A DNA stretch of 64,000 nt from Rhodothermales bacterium (GCA_028284865.1 JANQQV010000018.1:1-64000), one strand, 5' to 3'; positions 8,968 through 18,535 are shown, counted from the first letter of the stretch. Program-made: numbers and translations. Notes: generated from the sequence alone by a model not told the origin.

Positions 8968-8996
8968 GGTCGTTCCGGGATGCCTTTTCTTGTTTT
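8959..8996 (+). terminator. his attenuator: Rho-independent terminator
   Basis: An 11-bp stem (8959-8969 with 8975-8985, one G-U pair) with the 5-base loop TCGTT is followed by a T-rich run to 8996. It lies 23 bp after the leader stop and 23 bp before hisG, in the standard attenuator position. Read-through is required for hisG-hisDB-hisH expression unless there is an internal promoter. Confidence 0.88.
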
Positions 8997-9018
8997 ACAC
9001 CCATTTCAGTTTGTTCTC

Positions 9019-9879
9019 ATGAGTCAGCGCTTGCGCCTCGCCATCCAGAGTTCCGGACGTCTCTCCGACGACACAACCGACCTTCTCAAAGCATGCGGAA
9101 TCCGGATTTCCCGTCCCGATCGCAAACTCCGGATGATCTCCGAGCATTTTGACATCGAGATTCTGTTTGTCCGTGACGATGACATTCCTGGCTACGTTGC
9201 TGACGGTGTAGCTGACGCAGGTGTCGTGGGCGAAAACGTTGTTCTGGAAAAAAACCCCGACGTTGAGCTGCTGGATCGTCTTGGCTTCGCCAAATGCCGC
9301 CTGGCCATTGCTGTACCGAAGACCGAGACTTACAACAGCCTTGAGGATCTGAACGGGAAGAACATTGCGACCTCATACCCTGGGCTATTGGGTCGATACT
9401 TTGAGGAGAAGGGCATTGACGCCTCCATCCACGAGATCTCCGGTTCTGTTGAGATCGCTCCGGGCATCGGCCTTGCCGATGGCATTTGCGACATTGTCAG
9501 CTCCGGGAGCACGCTGATTTCCAACGGCCTCAAGGAAGTGGAGACCATTCTTCGCTCCGAGGCGCTTCTGATCGGATCGCCTGACCTGAGCCCGGAAAAG
9601 CAGGCCATTCTGGATACGCTTCGCTTCCGCATCCAGTCGGTGCTCAAAGCGAAGAAGCACCGCTACATCCTCATGAATGTCCCCAACGAGTCCATTGACC
9701 GCGTGAAAGACATTCTGCCTGGTATGCGTGCCCCGACCGTCATGCCTTTGGCCGAGGAAGGCTGGAGCTCTGTCCACAGCGTGATCCCCGACCGGGCTTT
9801 CTGGGATGTGATCGACAATCTGAAGGATGCCGGCGCGGAAGGCATGCTGGTCATTCCGATCGAAAAAATGGTGCTCTAG
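9019..9879 (+). CDS. hisG: ATP phosphoribosyltransferase, long form
   Basis: This enzyme catalyses the first, feedback-inhibited step of histidine synthesis, ATP plus PRPP to phosphoribosyl-ATP. The ATG at 9019 starts exactly at the conserved [19 protein letters not shown]; an in-frame ATG at 8905 lies inside the leader region and is rejected. Two periplasmic-binding-like lobes contain [29 protein letters not shown] and the PRPP loop region [22 protein letters not shown]. The last 75 or so residues ([25 protein letters not shown] onward) are the ACT-like regulatory domain of the long HisG form. At 286 residues it is typical length and does not need HisZ. The next gene starts 2 bp downstream. 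Confidence 0.96.
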   Translation: MSQRLRLAIQSSGRLSDDTTDLLKACGIRISRPDRKLRMISEHFDIEILFVRDDDIPGYVADGVADAGVVGENVVLEKNPDVELLDRLGFAKCRLAIAVPKTETYNSLEDLNGKNIATSYPGLLGRYFEEKGIDASIHEISGSVEIAPGIGLADGICDIVSSGSTLISNGLKEVETILRSEALLIGSPDLSPEKQAILDTLRFRIQSVLKAKKHRYILMNVPNESIDRVKDILPGMRAPTVMPLAEEGWSSVHSVIPDRAFWDVIDNLKDAGAEGMLVIPIEKMVL

Positions 9880-9881
9880 TC

Positions 9882-11732
9882 ATGCGGGTGATCACAGAAG
9901 CCAACGCGGTCTCCATCGACGAAATCATTCGTCGACCTGCGCTCGAAGCGCGGGACATCTCTGCTGACGTCCGCAGCATTTTGGATGAGGTTCGGACCAA
10001 CGGCGATGCTGCGCTCCGCTCGTTTACAAGCGCTTTCGATGGCGTAGAGCTCGACTCGTTGACCGTCTCAACGGCCGGGGCCATCATTCCGGACGACCTC
10101 CAGGAAGCGATCACGGTGGCCAGCCGCAACATAAGAGCCTTTCACGAGGCCCAGAAGGAGCCGGTCAAGGAGGTCACCACGACCAATGGGGTGCGGTGCT
10201 GGCGAAAATCGGTCGCTATCGAGCGAGTCGGCTTGTATGTACCCGGCGGCACGGCGCCTCTGTTTTCATCCGTATTGATGCTCGCCATTCCTGCAGCCGT
10301 TGCTGGCTGTACCGAGATTTTGCTCTGCACACCGCCCGGTGAAAAGGGCGAGATCGATCCAGCTATCCTTGCCGCTGCGAGGGAAGCGGGCATTTCGGAG
10401 GTAGTCCGGGTGGGTGGCGCTCAAGCGATTGCCGCCATGGCTTACGGTACCGAATCCGTTTCACGCGTGGACAAGATCTTTGGACCCGGCAATCAGTGGG
10501 TGGACATGGCCAAGCGATTGATTGCTTCCGACGGCATCGCCATCGACTTGCCTGCAGGCCCGACGGAGGTCGGCATCCTGATTGATTCCACGGCGAACCC
10601 GGCTTTCGTCGCCGCCGACATACTCTCCCAAGCCGAACACGGCACGGACAGCGACGTGCTGGTTGTCGCCACAGAGGCCGTGAACACCGATGCCATTCTG
10701 AATGCTGTTGATGCGCAATTGGCTGAATTGCCACGAGCTGATATCGCCCGGCAGGCGTTTGCGCATTCTCGCATTGTGGTCGCTGATGGACGCGCAGAGG
10801 CCGTTGCGTTGATGGACGCCTATGCGCCAGAGCATCTCATCATCCAGACCCATCATGCTGCTGCACTGGCAGAGGAAGTGACCCACGCGGGATCTGTGTT
10901 CATCGGCCCCTGGACACCGGAATCCCTCGGAGACTACGCCTCGGGGACCAATCACACGCTTCCGACCAACGGTGCGGCTCGCGCCTATGCCGGCGTGTCG
11001 CTGGATTCATTTGTCCGGAAGATCACCTTCCAGGAAGCCACACCCGAAGGCCTCGACGAACTGGGCAAGCATGTCGAAGTGATGGCGCGTGCAGAGCAGC
11101 TGGAGGGCCACGCCCAAGCTGTCGCGATTCGCCGCGCCTCGCTGGACGCGACTTCTACGCGCACGGGGTTTGTCCGACGCAAAACCAACGAAACCGATAT
11201 CGTCATCCAGATTGATCTGGATGGTTCGGGGCGTTCAGATGCGCGTACGGGGTTGGACTTCTTTGATCACATGCTGGATCAGATTGCCAAGCACGCGCGC
11301 ATTGATCTGACGGTCCGGTGCGATGGCGATCTGGAAGTCGATGAACACCACACGATTGAGGATACCGCGTTGGCACTTGGCTCAGCGCTGGATCAAGCTC
11401 TTGGCGAGCGTCGCGGTATCCATCGCTACGGATTCACGGCTCCAATGGACGAAGCCCTGGCCCAGGTGGCTATTGACTTCTCTGGACGCAGCTGGTTGGT
11501 CTGGAATGTCAGCTTCTCGCGGGAGTACGTCGGCGATGTCCCCACAGAGATGTTTGCTCACTTCTTCAAATCGCTTTCGGACAACGCGCGCATGAACCTG
11601 AACATCCAGGCTTCAGGTGACAACGAGCATCACATCATCGAATCCGTCTTCAAAGGATTCGCTCGCGCCTTGGGCATGGCCATCCGTCCAACCGGCGATG
11701 ATGCGTTGCCGAGCACGAAAGGAAGCCTTTAA
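9882..11732 (+). CDS. hisDB: Fused histidinol dehydrogenase / imidazoleglycerol-phosphate dehydratase
   Basis: One 616-residue frame contains two complete histidine enzymes. Residues 1 to about 425 are HisD, the final two NAD-linked oxidations of histidinol: [64 protein letters not shown] (Zn-region Gln/His), YAPEHL and [15 protein letters not shown]. Residues about 430-616 are the HisB dehydratase domain: [11 protein letters not shown], the Mn-binding [12 protein letters not shown] and [18 protein letters not shown]. No HAD phosphatase domain is present. The join is only a few residues long (around [15 protein letters not shown]), and no stop, start or ribosome site is visible there. hisC, which commonly lies between hisD and hisB, is missing. 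It overlaps nothing and follows hisG by 2 bp. Confidence 0.93.
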   Translation: MRVITEANAVSIDEIIRRPALEARDISADVRSILDEVRTNGDAALRSFTSAFDGVELDSLTVSTAGAIIPDDLQEAITVASRNIRAFHEAQKEPVKEVTTTNGVRCWRKSVAIERVGLYVPGGTAPLFSSVLMLAIPAAVAGCTEILLCTPPGEKGEIDPAILAAAREAGISEVVRVGGAQAIAAMAYGTESVSRVDKIFGPGNQWVDMAKRLIASDGIAIDLPAGPTEVGILIDSTANPAFVAADILSQAEHGTDSDVLVVATEAVNTDAILNAVDAQLAELPRADIARQAFAHSRIVVADGRAEAVALMDAYAPEHLIIQTHHAAALAEEVTHAGSVFIGPWTPESLGDYASGTNHTLPTNGAARAYAGVSLDSFVRKITFQEATPEGLDELGKHVEVMARAEQLEGHAQAVAIRRASLDATSTRTGFVRRKTNETDIVIQIDLDGSGRSDARTGLDFFDHMLDQIAKHARIDLTVRCDGDLEVDEHHTIEDTALALGSALDQALGERRGIHRYGFTAPMDEALAQVAIDFSGRSWLVWNVSFSREYVGDVPTEMFAHFFKSLSDNARMNLNIQASGDNEHHIIESVFKGFARALGMAIRPTGDDALPSTKGSL

Positions 11733-11752
11733 ACCCAGTCTGCGGTCCACCC

Positions 11753-12337
11753 ATGAGCCAGGTCGCCATCATCAAGTACAACGCGGGCAACGTTCGCTCG
11801 GTGCAGTTCGCCCTCGCTCGTCTGGGCATCGAGCCGATCCTGACCGATGATCCGGCGGCGCTCCGCGCCGCCTCCCACGTCATTTTCCCCGGCGTTGGCG
11901 AAGCGTCGTCAGCGATGCGCTACTTGCATGAGCGAAATCTCGTGGACACGATCACGGGATTGACTCAGCCGGTGCTCGGCATTTGCCTTGGCCTGCAGCT
12001 GATGTGCCATCATTCTGAAGAAGCGGACACCGAGTGCTTTGGCATCTTCGACACCGGGGTGAAGAAGTTCGTCGGCGATGCCAAGATTCCGCAGATCGGC
12101 TGGAATACTGTGCATCACGACGGCTCCGGCTTGTTCAAAGGAATCGCCCAGGACGCCCACTTCTACTTCGTGCATTCGTACTACGCCGAGACAAGCGAGC
12201 AGCAGGTTGCTAGCACGGAGTATATCGTGCCCTTCGCGTCGGCCATGGTGCATGAGAACTTCCACGCCGTTCAATTCCACCCGGAGAAAAGCGCTACTGT
12301 CGGCCAGCAGCTGTTGGAGAACTTCCTGGCGATATAG
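11753..12337 (+). CDS. hisH: Imidazole glycerol phosphate synthase, glutamine amidotransferase subunit
   Basis: A 194-residue class I glutaminase that feeds ammonia to HisF. The catalytic Cys is at about residue 78 in GICLGLQLM, and the His/Glu pair is at about 176/178 in VQFHPEKS. The oxyanion region is IFPGVGEASSAM. It is normal length and starts 20 bp after hisDB, so it belongs to the attenuated operon. Its partner hisF, and also hisA, hisI and hisC, are not in the window and must be elsewhere in the genome. Confidence 0.95.
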   Translation: MSQVAIIKYNAGNVRSVQFALARLGIEPILTDDPAALRAASHVIFPGVGEASSAMRYLHERNLVDTITGLTQPVLGICLGLQLMCHHSEEADTECFGIFDTGVKKFVGDAKIPQIGWNTVHHDGSGLFKGIAQDAHFYFVHSYYAETSEQQVASTEYIVPFASAMVHENFHAVQFHPEKSATVGQQLLENFLAI

Positions 12338-12400
12338 GTCGGCCACTGAATCATCCCCATTTGGCCTAAACCAGCCGGGAATCCGTCCGATACCTTCAAC

Positions 12401-12718
12401 ATGTTGGTTTTTGCTCTGATAGTGATCCTCATCGGACTCGTGGCCAAGTTCATCATGCTGGCCATGGAGGTCGGCTCGTGGGATGAACGCGACCACGAGC
12501 CCGAGAACTTCGTCGAGAAAGAACTGGGCAGGCAGCTGGCAGATCAGAAGTTCGAGGAGACGCTTCAGCGGGTGATCGTTCAGAAGCGTGAATCCATGAC
12601 CAATCCAGAATGGATGACGCCTGAACATATGCTGCCCGAGGAAAAACTTCGCCGGGAACGTGGTGTCTGGTCACCGCAGATGCCTGGCGTGGTTCATTCC
12701 TCCGACATGGACGCATAG
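12401..12718 (+). CDS. Small single-pass membrane protein, unknown function
   Basis: A 105-residue protein with an N-terminal transmembrane segment (LVFALIVILIGLVAKFIMLAM). A charged cytoplasmic or periplasmic tail follows, rich in Glu/Arg and low in hydrophobics (FVEKELGRQLADQKFEETLQRV looks helical). I do not recognise a family. It follows hisH by 63 bp on the same strand and could be read from the his transcript. Codon use and an absence of better frames in this stretch support it as real. Confidence 0.55.
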   Translation: MLVFALIVILIGLVAKFIMLAMEVGSWDERDHEPENFVEKELGRQLADQKFEETLQRVIVQKRESMTNPEWMTPEHMLPEEKLRRERGVWSPQMPGVVHSSDMDA

Positions 12719-12792
12719 GGTCGATCCCGGGTCGAATTGCTGAATCCGGGCACGTATACAGACGTAGTGAGGGCTGAACAAACCCAAGCCCC

Positions 12793-14241
12793 ATGCGCCG
12801 CACCATTGCCCTTTTCGCGCTGATATTTGCCATCTCTCAGGCAAATGCACAATCCTTCGTCGCTTTGAAAGCAGCAGTCGAGTCGGCTGACCCTGCAGAT
12901 CGTGCGCAGTTGGTAAGTGACTTCCTGGCGTCGACGACAAAGCCGCATTTTGAGAACGATACCACAGCGGTCTTCCTGTGGCAGGGCAGTGCGTCGTCCA
13001 TGTTGGTGACGGGAGATTTCACGGGGTGGTCGTCGCAGGGCAGAACGATGGAGCGGCTTTCCACTACCAACCTCTGGTATCGCATCGACACCTTTGAAGC
13101 CGATGCCCGACTGGACTACAAGTTCATCCGAAGCGGCTCCAGCTGGATTCTCGATCCTGCAAATCCGCTGCGTGTGCCGGGCGGTTTTGGACCGAATTCT
13201 GAATTGGCCATGCCCGGATACGTGCAGCCCTGGGAGATTGAAGAAGACCCGGCTGCGGCGAAAGGCCAGCTGGACAGCCACACCTTCGCCAGTTCCATCA
13301 TGGGAAATTCCAGGCAGGTTCAGGTCTATCTGCCTGCGGGATATGATGCCAGCCGATCAGAAGCCTACCCGGTAATCCTGTACCACGATGGGTCGGACTA
13401 TACCAACCTGGCATCCATCAAGAACACGCTCGACAACCTGATTCACCAAGAGCAGGTCGAGCCGATCGTAGCCATTTTTGTCAATCCGCTTAACCGAGAA
13501 GCGGAGTACGCCACCAGCAGCACGACCACATTTACTCGGCTGATTGTCGAAGAGCTGATACCATGGGTGGAGGCGAATTATCACGTTTCCACGGTGGCAT
13601 CGCGACGCGCTGTCACCGGTCCATCGTACGCTGGCCTCGCATCTGCGCGCCATTGTTTTGAGCATCCCGAAGTGTTTGGTCTGTGTGCTCCCTATTCCCC
13701 CTCGTTCTGGGTGTCAGGTGGAGCGTTGCTGAACGAGATGTCCCAGGCCGATCTGTCCAACATCAAGTGGTACGTTGAGTGGGGCACGTACGAAGGCAGC
13801 ATCACGACTACCGGCGCCATGTTTGAGGGCATCTTGACCCAGCACGGAGCGACCTACAAAGCCAATGTGTGGAATGAGGGCCATTCCTGGGGCATGTGGC
13901 GTGCACATCAGGATGACATGCTGACGTTCTTTTTCCCCGGAGCGAATGCGACGTCCCGATCTCAGCTTGACCTTCCGAAAGAGAAATTTGGTTTGGAACT
14001 GTATCCCAATCCTACCTCTTCGAAGGCAACAGTGGTATTCAGCCTACCGGCTCACGGACCGGTCAGGGTGTCCCTCCATGATATCCTGGGCCGGGAAGTA
14101 TCGCTTGTCTTCGATGAGTCTCTTCCAGCCGGTGAACATCGGGTTGCGCTGGAGCGACCCGCCAAAGCCGCCGGAATGTACTGGGTCCGCGTGGCCTCCG
14201 ACTCCCATGCTGAACAGGCTGGATTGATGATGCTTCGATAG
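12793..14241 (+). CDS. T9SS-exported esterase with N-terminal CBM48-like domain
   Basis: A 482-residue secreted hydrolase. A signal peptide (cleavage after ANA, near residue 19) is followed by an early-set/CBM48-like domain at about 45-140 (VFLWQGSASSMLVTGDFTGWS, LDYKFIRSGSSWILDP). Next is an alpha/beta-hydrolase of the Esterase-D/enterochelin esterase type at about 155-385, with YLPAGYDASRSEAYPVILYHDG. The candidate nucleophile is the Ser in VTGPSYAG and the candidate His is in NEGHSWGMWR. The C-terminal 80 or so residues (ELYPNPTSSKATVVF, VSLHDILGREV, GMYWVRV) form a T9SS type A sorting domain, so the protein should be exported across the outer membrane. The substrate is unknown; Fes-like enzymes cleave ester bonds in siderophores or carbohydrate esters. 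Confidence 0.85.
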   Translation: MRRTIALFALIFAISQANAQSFVALKAAVESADPADRAQLVSDFLASTTKPHFENDTTAVFLWQGSASSMLVTGDFTGWSSQGRTMERLSTTNLWYRIDTFEADARLDYKFIRSGSSWILDPANPLRVPGGFGPNSELAMPGYVQPWEIEEDPAAAKGQLDSHTFASSIMGNSRQVQVYLPAGYDASRSEAYPVILYHDGSDYTNLASIKNTLDNLIHQEQVEPIVAIFVNPLNREAEYATSSTTTFTRLIVEELIPWVEANYHVSTVASRRAVTGPSYAGLASARHCFEHPEVFGLCAPYSPSFWVSGGALLNEMSQADLSNIKWYVEWGTYEGSITTTGAMFEGILTQHGATYKANVWNEGHSWGMWRAHQDDMLTFFFPGANATSRSQLDLPKEKFGLELYPNPTSSKATVVFSLPAHGPVRVSLHDILGREVSLVFDESLPAGEHRVALERPAKAAGMYWVRVASDSHAEQAGLMMLR

Positions 14242-14336
14242 GCCTTCGCTGCATTGACCGTCTCTTCTTTTGAATGCCGGCCGAAGAAGACGTAGATTTG
14301 CCGCCCCTCCCGCTCTCCGCCGCGGGATGGGAGGAC

Positions 14337-14425
14337 GGAGGGGTGGCGGAGCCTGGCTGAACGCACCGGTCTTGAAAACCGGCATACCTTTGCGGGTATC
14401 GTGGGTTCGAATCCCACCCCCTCCG
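14337..14425 (+). tRNA. tRNA-Ser (anticodon TGA)
   Basis: An 89-nt class II tRNA. The acceptor GGAGGGG pairs with CCCCTCC (14418-14424), with discriminator G at 14425. The anticodon stem ACCGG/CCGGT-type flanks loop CTTGAAA with anticodon TGA. A long variable arm (CATACCTTTGCGGGTATCG) marks a serine tRNA, and the T arm is GTGGG-TTCGAAT-CCCAC. The CCA end is not encoded. Its 3' end is the integration site of the island that follows. Confidence 0.95.
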
Positions 14426-14429
14426 CATC
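14412..14429 (+). repeat. attL: tRNA-Ser 3' end, left copy of 18-bp direct repeat
   Basis: TCCCACCCCCTCCGCATC covers the T-stem 3' strand, acceptor 3' strand and four following bases. An identical 18-mer lies at 60792-60809. Sequence identity stops on both sides (GAA versus TGT before; AAC versus CAG after), as expected for an integrase core site. Confidence 0.88.
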
Positions 14430-14432
14430 AAC

Positions 14433-14470
14433 AAGCCGCAACGCATTGTTAAGCAGTGTGTTGCGGCTTT
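14433..14470 (+). terminator. Rho-independent terminator after tRNA-Ser (island-borne)
   Basis: A 13-bp stem (14433-14445 with 14457-14469, one G-U pair) with an 11-base loop ends in TTT and is followed by GCTGTTTT. Since it lies inside the left att site it came with the island and now ends tRNA-Ser transcription. Confidence 0.8.
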
Positions 14471-15056
14471 GCTGTTTTGCCACCTGACGTCTAGGGTGAC
14501 GATTTTGCCTCCTCAGCGAGTACCGCTTTCGTCGTAGATACAACTGGGAGGCAATACAGCCACTACACCTTGATCAGGATCTTCAGGACTCAGCAGCCAT
14601 CGAAACTCCCGGTTGGGAGCTGGTCCTCATGACTCTTTGATGTTCAAACTCTCATCGAGAGCTATCAGATTTTCTCACTAGTACTCCCTAACTAACCACC
14701 CGTCTACCTCGCATCCTACTGTAGGGAAGAACTGGAAACGCAAATAGACTCCAGGTGGAAACCGTGCCGGAATTCGTTCTGAACAAGAATGCCCAAAACA
14801 ACGGAGATCATGAGGTTCACAACCTCACCAAGGGATGCTCATTCCTTCCCTCGACTGAGAATCAAATCAAGCTGGGGCGGCATCCCTCCTGCCATGGTGC
14901 GGTGGCGCATGCAAAAGGCAAGTGGCCTCGACACCGAATCAATGGGTGCTACTACTGCTGCAACACATGTCATACGTCCTGACCTGCTAGTCCTCCAAAT
15001 CGGAGCCGATTCGTTAATAACCACATGTCATTTTCAACGAGGTACTGGAATTGATT
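14471..15056. other. Left island end: no convincing gene
   Basis: About 590 bp with only short overlapping frames (for example 14755-14982 and 14789-15094). None has a signal peptide, recognisable motif or sensible start context. I see no repeat or transposase remnant. It probably holds the left attachment arm and the promoter of the LpxR-like gene. Confidence 0.5.
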
Positions 15057-16073
15057 ATGCGCATTCTAGCCGCTCTAGTCATGCTCGCAATTAGCGCCGA
15101 TTCGGGGCTGGCGCAAAGCTACTCAGGATTCGCTTTTGAAAATGATGTCCTGGACGTCCTCGTCCCCGACACCACTTGGTCGAATGACGACGAATACTAT
15201 ACCAACGGAGTGACCTTCACTCATGCACGGATGCTATCAGAGACTCCTCAGCTAGGTCGCTTTCCGTTGTTTTTCCCAATCCGTAAGAGCGGCTCAGCGG
15301 AGAATGCAGAGCAAGAGTACTATTGGTTTCAGGAATTCATCGTATCCCAGCTAATGTACACTCCTCGGGACATTGAGCAGGAGAATCTCCAGCCAAATGA
15401 CAGGCCATTCGCCGGTCTACTGATGGCCAGTGTTGGTTACGACGCCATTAAAAAGGACTATGCAGCGCGACATCATTTCAGGCTCCGTCTTGGCGTGAGC
15501 GGGGAGCTGGCTTTTGCTGGCAAGACGCAAACCTGGGTACACAACAACATCACAGGTTCTCCTGAACCCCTAGGGTGGGATACGCAGGTACCTAGTGCGA
15601 TTCGTTTTCAAGTTGAATATTTCACTACCCAACGACTGTGGGGATGGAAACGACTCCAACTGTTTTCAAACCTCAGCACCACGCAGGGCAACACCTTTTC
15701 CCGGTTTGAGCAAGGCTTGACTCTCGTACAAGGAACAGGGGGAATAATTCCATTGGGCCCTTTGACGCCAACATTTGTTGGGGAAGATGAAGACCTGACC
15801 AGCTCAGCTGATGAATCTTCATCAGTCCGATTCCGAGTTATCACAAACATCACAATTCGGGAGTCACTGTACAACTTTACCTTCGGAGCCAGCGAAAAAG
15901 ACTCCTATCCTGGAGTAGATCCAAAGGTTTTGATTTTCGACTATGTAGTTGGCGCGGAGCTCCTGGTGGGACCTTACTTGCTTTCATACCGACAAGTCAT
16001 GCGGACAAAAGAGTTCTCCCGGGGCAGACATCATGCTTACGGATCCCTGTCCCTTACGCTATTCAACAATTAG
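15057..16073 (+). CDS. LpxR-like lipid A 3'-O-deacylase (DUF2219 family)
   Basis: A 338-residue outer-membrane beta-barrel enzyme candidate. The signal peptide (MRILAALVMLAISADSGLAQ) is followed by the family's N-terminal block: FENDVL with the active-site Asn-Asp, then NDDEYYTNGVTFTH. Later blocks are MYTPRDI and RPFAGLLMASVGYD, and then alternating strands with aromatic ends (FRLRLGVSGELAF, WKRLQLFSNLSTTQGN). LpxR removes the 3'-acyloxyacyl group of lipid A in the outer membrane, changing recognition by hosts or cationic peptides. I chose ATG 15057 over the TTG at 15051. It is the first gene in the island. Confidence 0.82.
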   Translation: MRILAALVMLAISADSGLAQSYSGFAFENDVLDVLVPDTTWSNDDEYYTNGVTFTHARMLSETPQLGRFPLFFPIRKSGSAENAEQEYYWFQEFIVSQLMYTPRDIEQENLQPNDRPFAGLLMASVGYDAIKKDYAARHHFRLRLGVSGELAFAGKTQTWVHNNITGSPEPLGWDTQVPSAIRFQVEYFTTQRLWGWKRLQLFSNLSTTQGNTFSRFEQGLTLVQGTGGIIPLGPLTPTFVGEDEDLTSSADESSSVRFRVITNITIRESLYNFTFGASEKDSYPGVDPKVLIFDYVVGAELLVGPYLLSYRQVMRTKEFSRGRHHAYGSLSLTLFNN

Positions 16074-16291
16074 GATCACCGGGATTGTTCAATTTGTATA
16101 GCTGATTGCAGCTGTACTTCAGAAGAATTTGGAACTCTTCAGCGGTTTGCACGACGCGCGAGTACTGAGAATGGCTTCTATCTGCACGATTTTGAATTAG
16201 TCGCCGATGGTTTTGGCGGTCAGAATCTCTTGGCGCTCCTCAGAGGCCAAACGGTCCGCGTTTCTGTCTTCCCGCTAGAGCCGTATCGACC

Positions 16292-17395
16292 ATGAAACGA
16301 CTACCATTCTGCACCATCGCCCTACTGCTCTTTGTCGGTTGCCAAGCCCCACGTGAAGAGGTGTGGCTTGATGATATTGAACCGATTCCAGTGACGGCCG
16401 AGTCCTCGACATCAGATCCGTCCCTGTATTCGGATGAGCCCCTTGAGATGGCCGACTATTTCGAACAGGTCGGTGAGGTCCAGTTGTCGGACGATGTTGT
16501 ATTGGGTGGCATGAGTGGCCCAACCATTGGTCCGCAAGGGCAAATCCTCATGCTGGACAGTGAGCAGGCAGTCCTGTTCGATTCAAACGGAAATATGATT
16601 CGTCATGTCAGTCCCGAACTATGTCATCCGGGTTTTGACTTTCAACCCAGAAAAGCGCATTTTTTGGCCGAAGGTGGGTTTCTTGTTTTAACAAACATGG
16701 GGCAAGGGTTCTGGTTTGGCGCTGATGGACAGTGCTCTACCAAGTTTCCGCACCAGGTATTTCAAAGTCATTTTGGGCTCAAGCAAGATTCTTCCGTGGT
16801 CACCTACCGTGTCAATAGAAATGACTGGCAAATCAAACGCTACGGCTCGCAAGAGGAAGATGTCGCAAATCTGTTTACTGGGTTCCCTCCTCGAATGCTG
16901 AGTAGATACGTCGGAGGTGGAATAGTACCGGGCAATCAGAATGATTGGTTTATTGCAGCCTCTCATAGCCCTTTCGTCTACAGATTTCGAGAGGGTCGAT
17001 TCGAAAAGCTCGGATACATCCCTCCCTATTACAACCCGATTCAAACTGATTTGACTGAGGAAGAGCAAACAAACGTTCAAGCCATGATGAAACGTACGTC
17101 TCTGATCATGAAGGAGTCTTCCTCTACAGGCTGGCTCTACAACCTCGACACAGACTTGCTTGTCCTCCGCTTCCTACGCGTCGAAGATGGCACTGCCGAC
17201 AAACGAACTCCCGGAGCTTTGCACATCATGGATTTCGACGGCAATCCCATTACGCGCGGCCCATTGTTCTTGGGCGAACTGAACCCGTTCGATTTTGCCA
17301 ACGGATCCATGTACCTCCGCGAATATGACCAGAGCGGACTCGAAGATGCATCGCTGAATCCGAAGATCGTTGAGTACCGTTTCATCGGCCGTTGA
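16292..17395 (+). CDS. Propeller-like lipoprotein, tandem family member 1
   Basis: A 367-residue lipoprotein (lipobox LLFVGCQ, Cys at about 16) and the first of four tandem paralogs. Right after the anchor comes the family N-terminal block EVWLDDIEPIPV..ESSTSDPSLYS, then DYFEQVGEVQLSDDVV. Repeats suggest beta-propeller blades: IGPQGQILMLDSEQAVLFDSNG, GGFLVLTNMGQGFWFGADGQC, HSPFVYRFREGRFEKLGYIPPYY. It ends in LNPKIVEYRFIGR. Two conserved cysteines (LCHPGFDF and DGQCSTKFPH) are kept in all four copies. No family name is certain; six-bladed propeller lipoproteins of Bacteroidota are the nearest type. It shares high nucleotide identity with the next gene (25 bp away), indicating recent duplication. 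Role unknown; surface or periplasmic sensing or scaffolding is possible. Confidence 0.75.
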   Translation: MKRLPFCTIALLLFVGCQAPREEVWLDDIEPIPVTAESSTSDPSLYSDEPLEMADYFEQVGEVQLSDDVVLGGMSGPTIGPQGQILMLDSEQAVLFDSNGNMIRHVSPELCHPGFDFQPRKAHFLAEGGFLVLTNMGQGFWFGADGQCSTKFPHQVFQSHFGLKQDSSVVTYRVNRNDWQIKRYGSQEEDVANLFTGFPPRMLSRYVGGGIVPGNQNDWFIAASHSPFVYRFREGRFEKLGYIPPYYNPIQTDLTEEEQTNVQAMMKRTSLIMKESSSTGWLYNLDTDLLVLRFLRVEDGTADKRTPGALHIMDFDGNPITRGPLFLGELNPFDFANGSMYLREYDQSGLEDASLNPKIVEYRFIGR

Positions 17396-17419
17396 TCCAC
17401 AATCATCACTCTCCAGTCC

Positions 17420-18535
17420 ATGCGCGTTCGCCACCAAATGCTCTTGCTTGTCGGAATGCTGGTTGTTATCGGCTGCCAAACACCACAAGAACGAGTCTGG
17501 CTGGATGATATTGAGCCTATTCCGGTCTCGACCGAATCGTCAAATTCAGACCCTTCGCAGTACACCGATGAACCTCTAGCCTTTGACGACTATTTCGAAC
17601 TGGTCGGTGAAGTCCAGTTGTCGGACGATATCGTGTTCGGAACTAGAACTTCAATTATTGTCGGCCCGCAGAGACAAATCCTGGTGTTGGATTCCGAACG
17701 GGATCAAGCTGGACTTTTCGATACATCAGGAAATCTCATGGCAATTCTCAACCCGGAGGCATGCCATCCTGGATTTGATTTTAAACCCATGAAGGGCTTC
17801 TTCCTGCCGAATGGCGGCTTTCTGGTATTGACACTGATGGCGCAAGGATTCTGGTTTGACTCAGAGGGGGCGTGCACCGCCAAACTTCCTCATCGACCTT
17901 ATTCCAGTATGTTCGCGTTGCGAGCCGATTCGTCTCTGTTCGCCGTGCGAGCCGAACGTGAATCTTGGCACCTCCTTCGATTCGGCACCAAGGAATCAGA
18001 GGTGGACACGTTGTTTTCTGGTATTCCGACTCGCTTGAGCTCACGATTCGTAGGTGGAGGTCTCGTGCAGGGGTCCGGCGATGACTGGTATTTGGCTGGA
18101 ACTCACAGTCCATTTGCTTATCGCTACCGTGCAGGGAAATTTGAAAAACTGGGATACATCCCACCGTACTATAACCCTCTTCAAGAGGACCTGACGCAGG
18201 AGGAGCAACAAAATGTGGACGCATTGATGGAGCGGATGTCGGAAATGAGTAGGTCCAGCTCAGCAACAGGATGGCTAAATCAATTGGACCACGATCTGCT
18301 GGTTTTGCGATACATGCGCGTGGACGATGACTCAATCGAAAGGCCAAATCCCGGTGCTTTGCACGTTGTTGATCTCGACGGCAACCCGATTACCAAAGGC
18401 CCTCTCTTTTTGGGCGACATCAATCCATTCGAGTTCGCCAACGGCTCCATGTACCTGCGCGAATATGACCAAAGTGGCCTGGACGATGCCCCGCTGAATC
18501 CGAAAATCGTCGAATATCGGTTTGTCGGACGATGA
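17420..18535 (+). CDS. Propeller-like lipoprotein, tandem family member 2
   Basis: A 371-residue paralog of the preceding gene, with lipobox VVIGCQ and the same opening (RVWLDDIEPIPVSTESSNSDPS). It has the same conserved cysteine sites (ACHPGFDF, GACTAKLPH), the same mid-domain HSPFAYRYRAGKFEKLGYIPPYYNP and the same ending (LNPKIVEYRFVGR). The two genes are near-identical over their last 150 bp, so this is the youngest duplication in the array. Its TGA overlaps the ATG of the next copy (ATGA at 18532-18535), so the copies are translationally linked. Confidence 0.75.
   Translation: MRVRHQMLLLVGMLVVIGCQTPQERVWLDDIEPIPVSTESSNSDPSQYTDEPLAFDDYFELVGEVQLSDDIVFGTRTSIIVGPQRQILVLDSERDQAGLFDTSGNLMAILNPEACHPGFDFKPMKGFFLPNGGFLVLTLMAQGFWFDSEGACTAKLPHRPYSSMFALRADSSLFAVRAERESWHLLRFGTKESEVDTLFSGIPTRLSSRFVGGGLVQGSGDDWYLAGTHSPFAYRYRAGKFEKLGYIPPYYNPLQEDLTQEEQQNVDALMERMSEMSRSSSATGWLNQLDHDLLVLRYMRVDDDSIERPNPGALHVVDLDGNPITKGPLFLGDINPFEFANGSMYLREYDQSGLDDAPLNPKIVEYRFVGR

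Noticed and set aside
8905-9018. In-frame ATG extension of hisG to 8905
   Set aside because: It would run through the leader stop region, the antiterminator and the terminator; HisG conservation starts at 9019.
11909-12628. Minus-strand frame of 239 codons over hisH
   Set aside because: Antisense to HisH catalytic motifs and to the small membrane protein; no independent support.
14755-15094. Short frames at the left end of the island
   Set aside because: Overlapping, without motif or signal, and no typical codon pattern; treated as noncoding.
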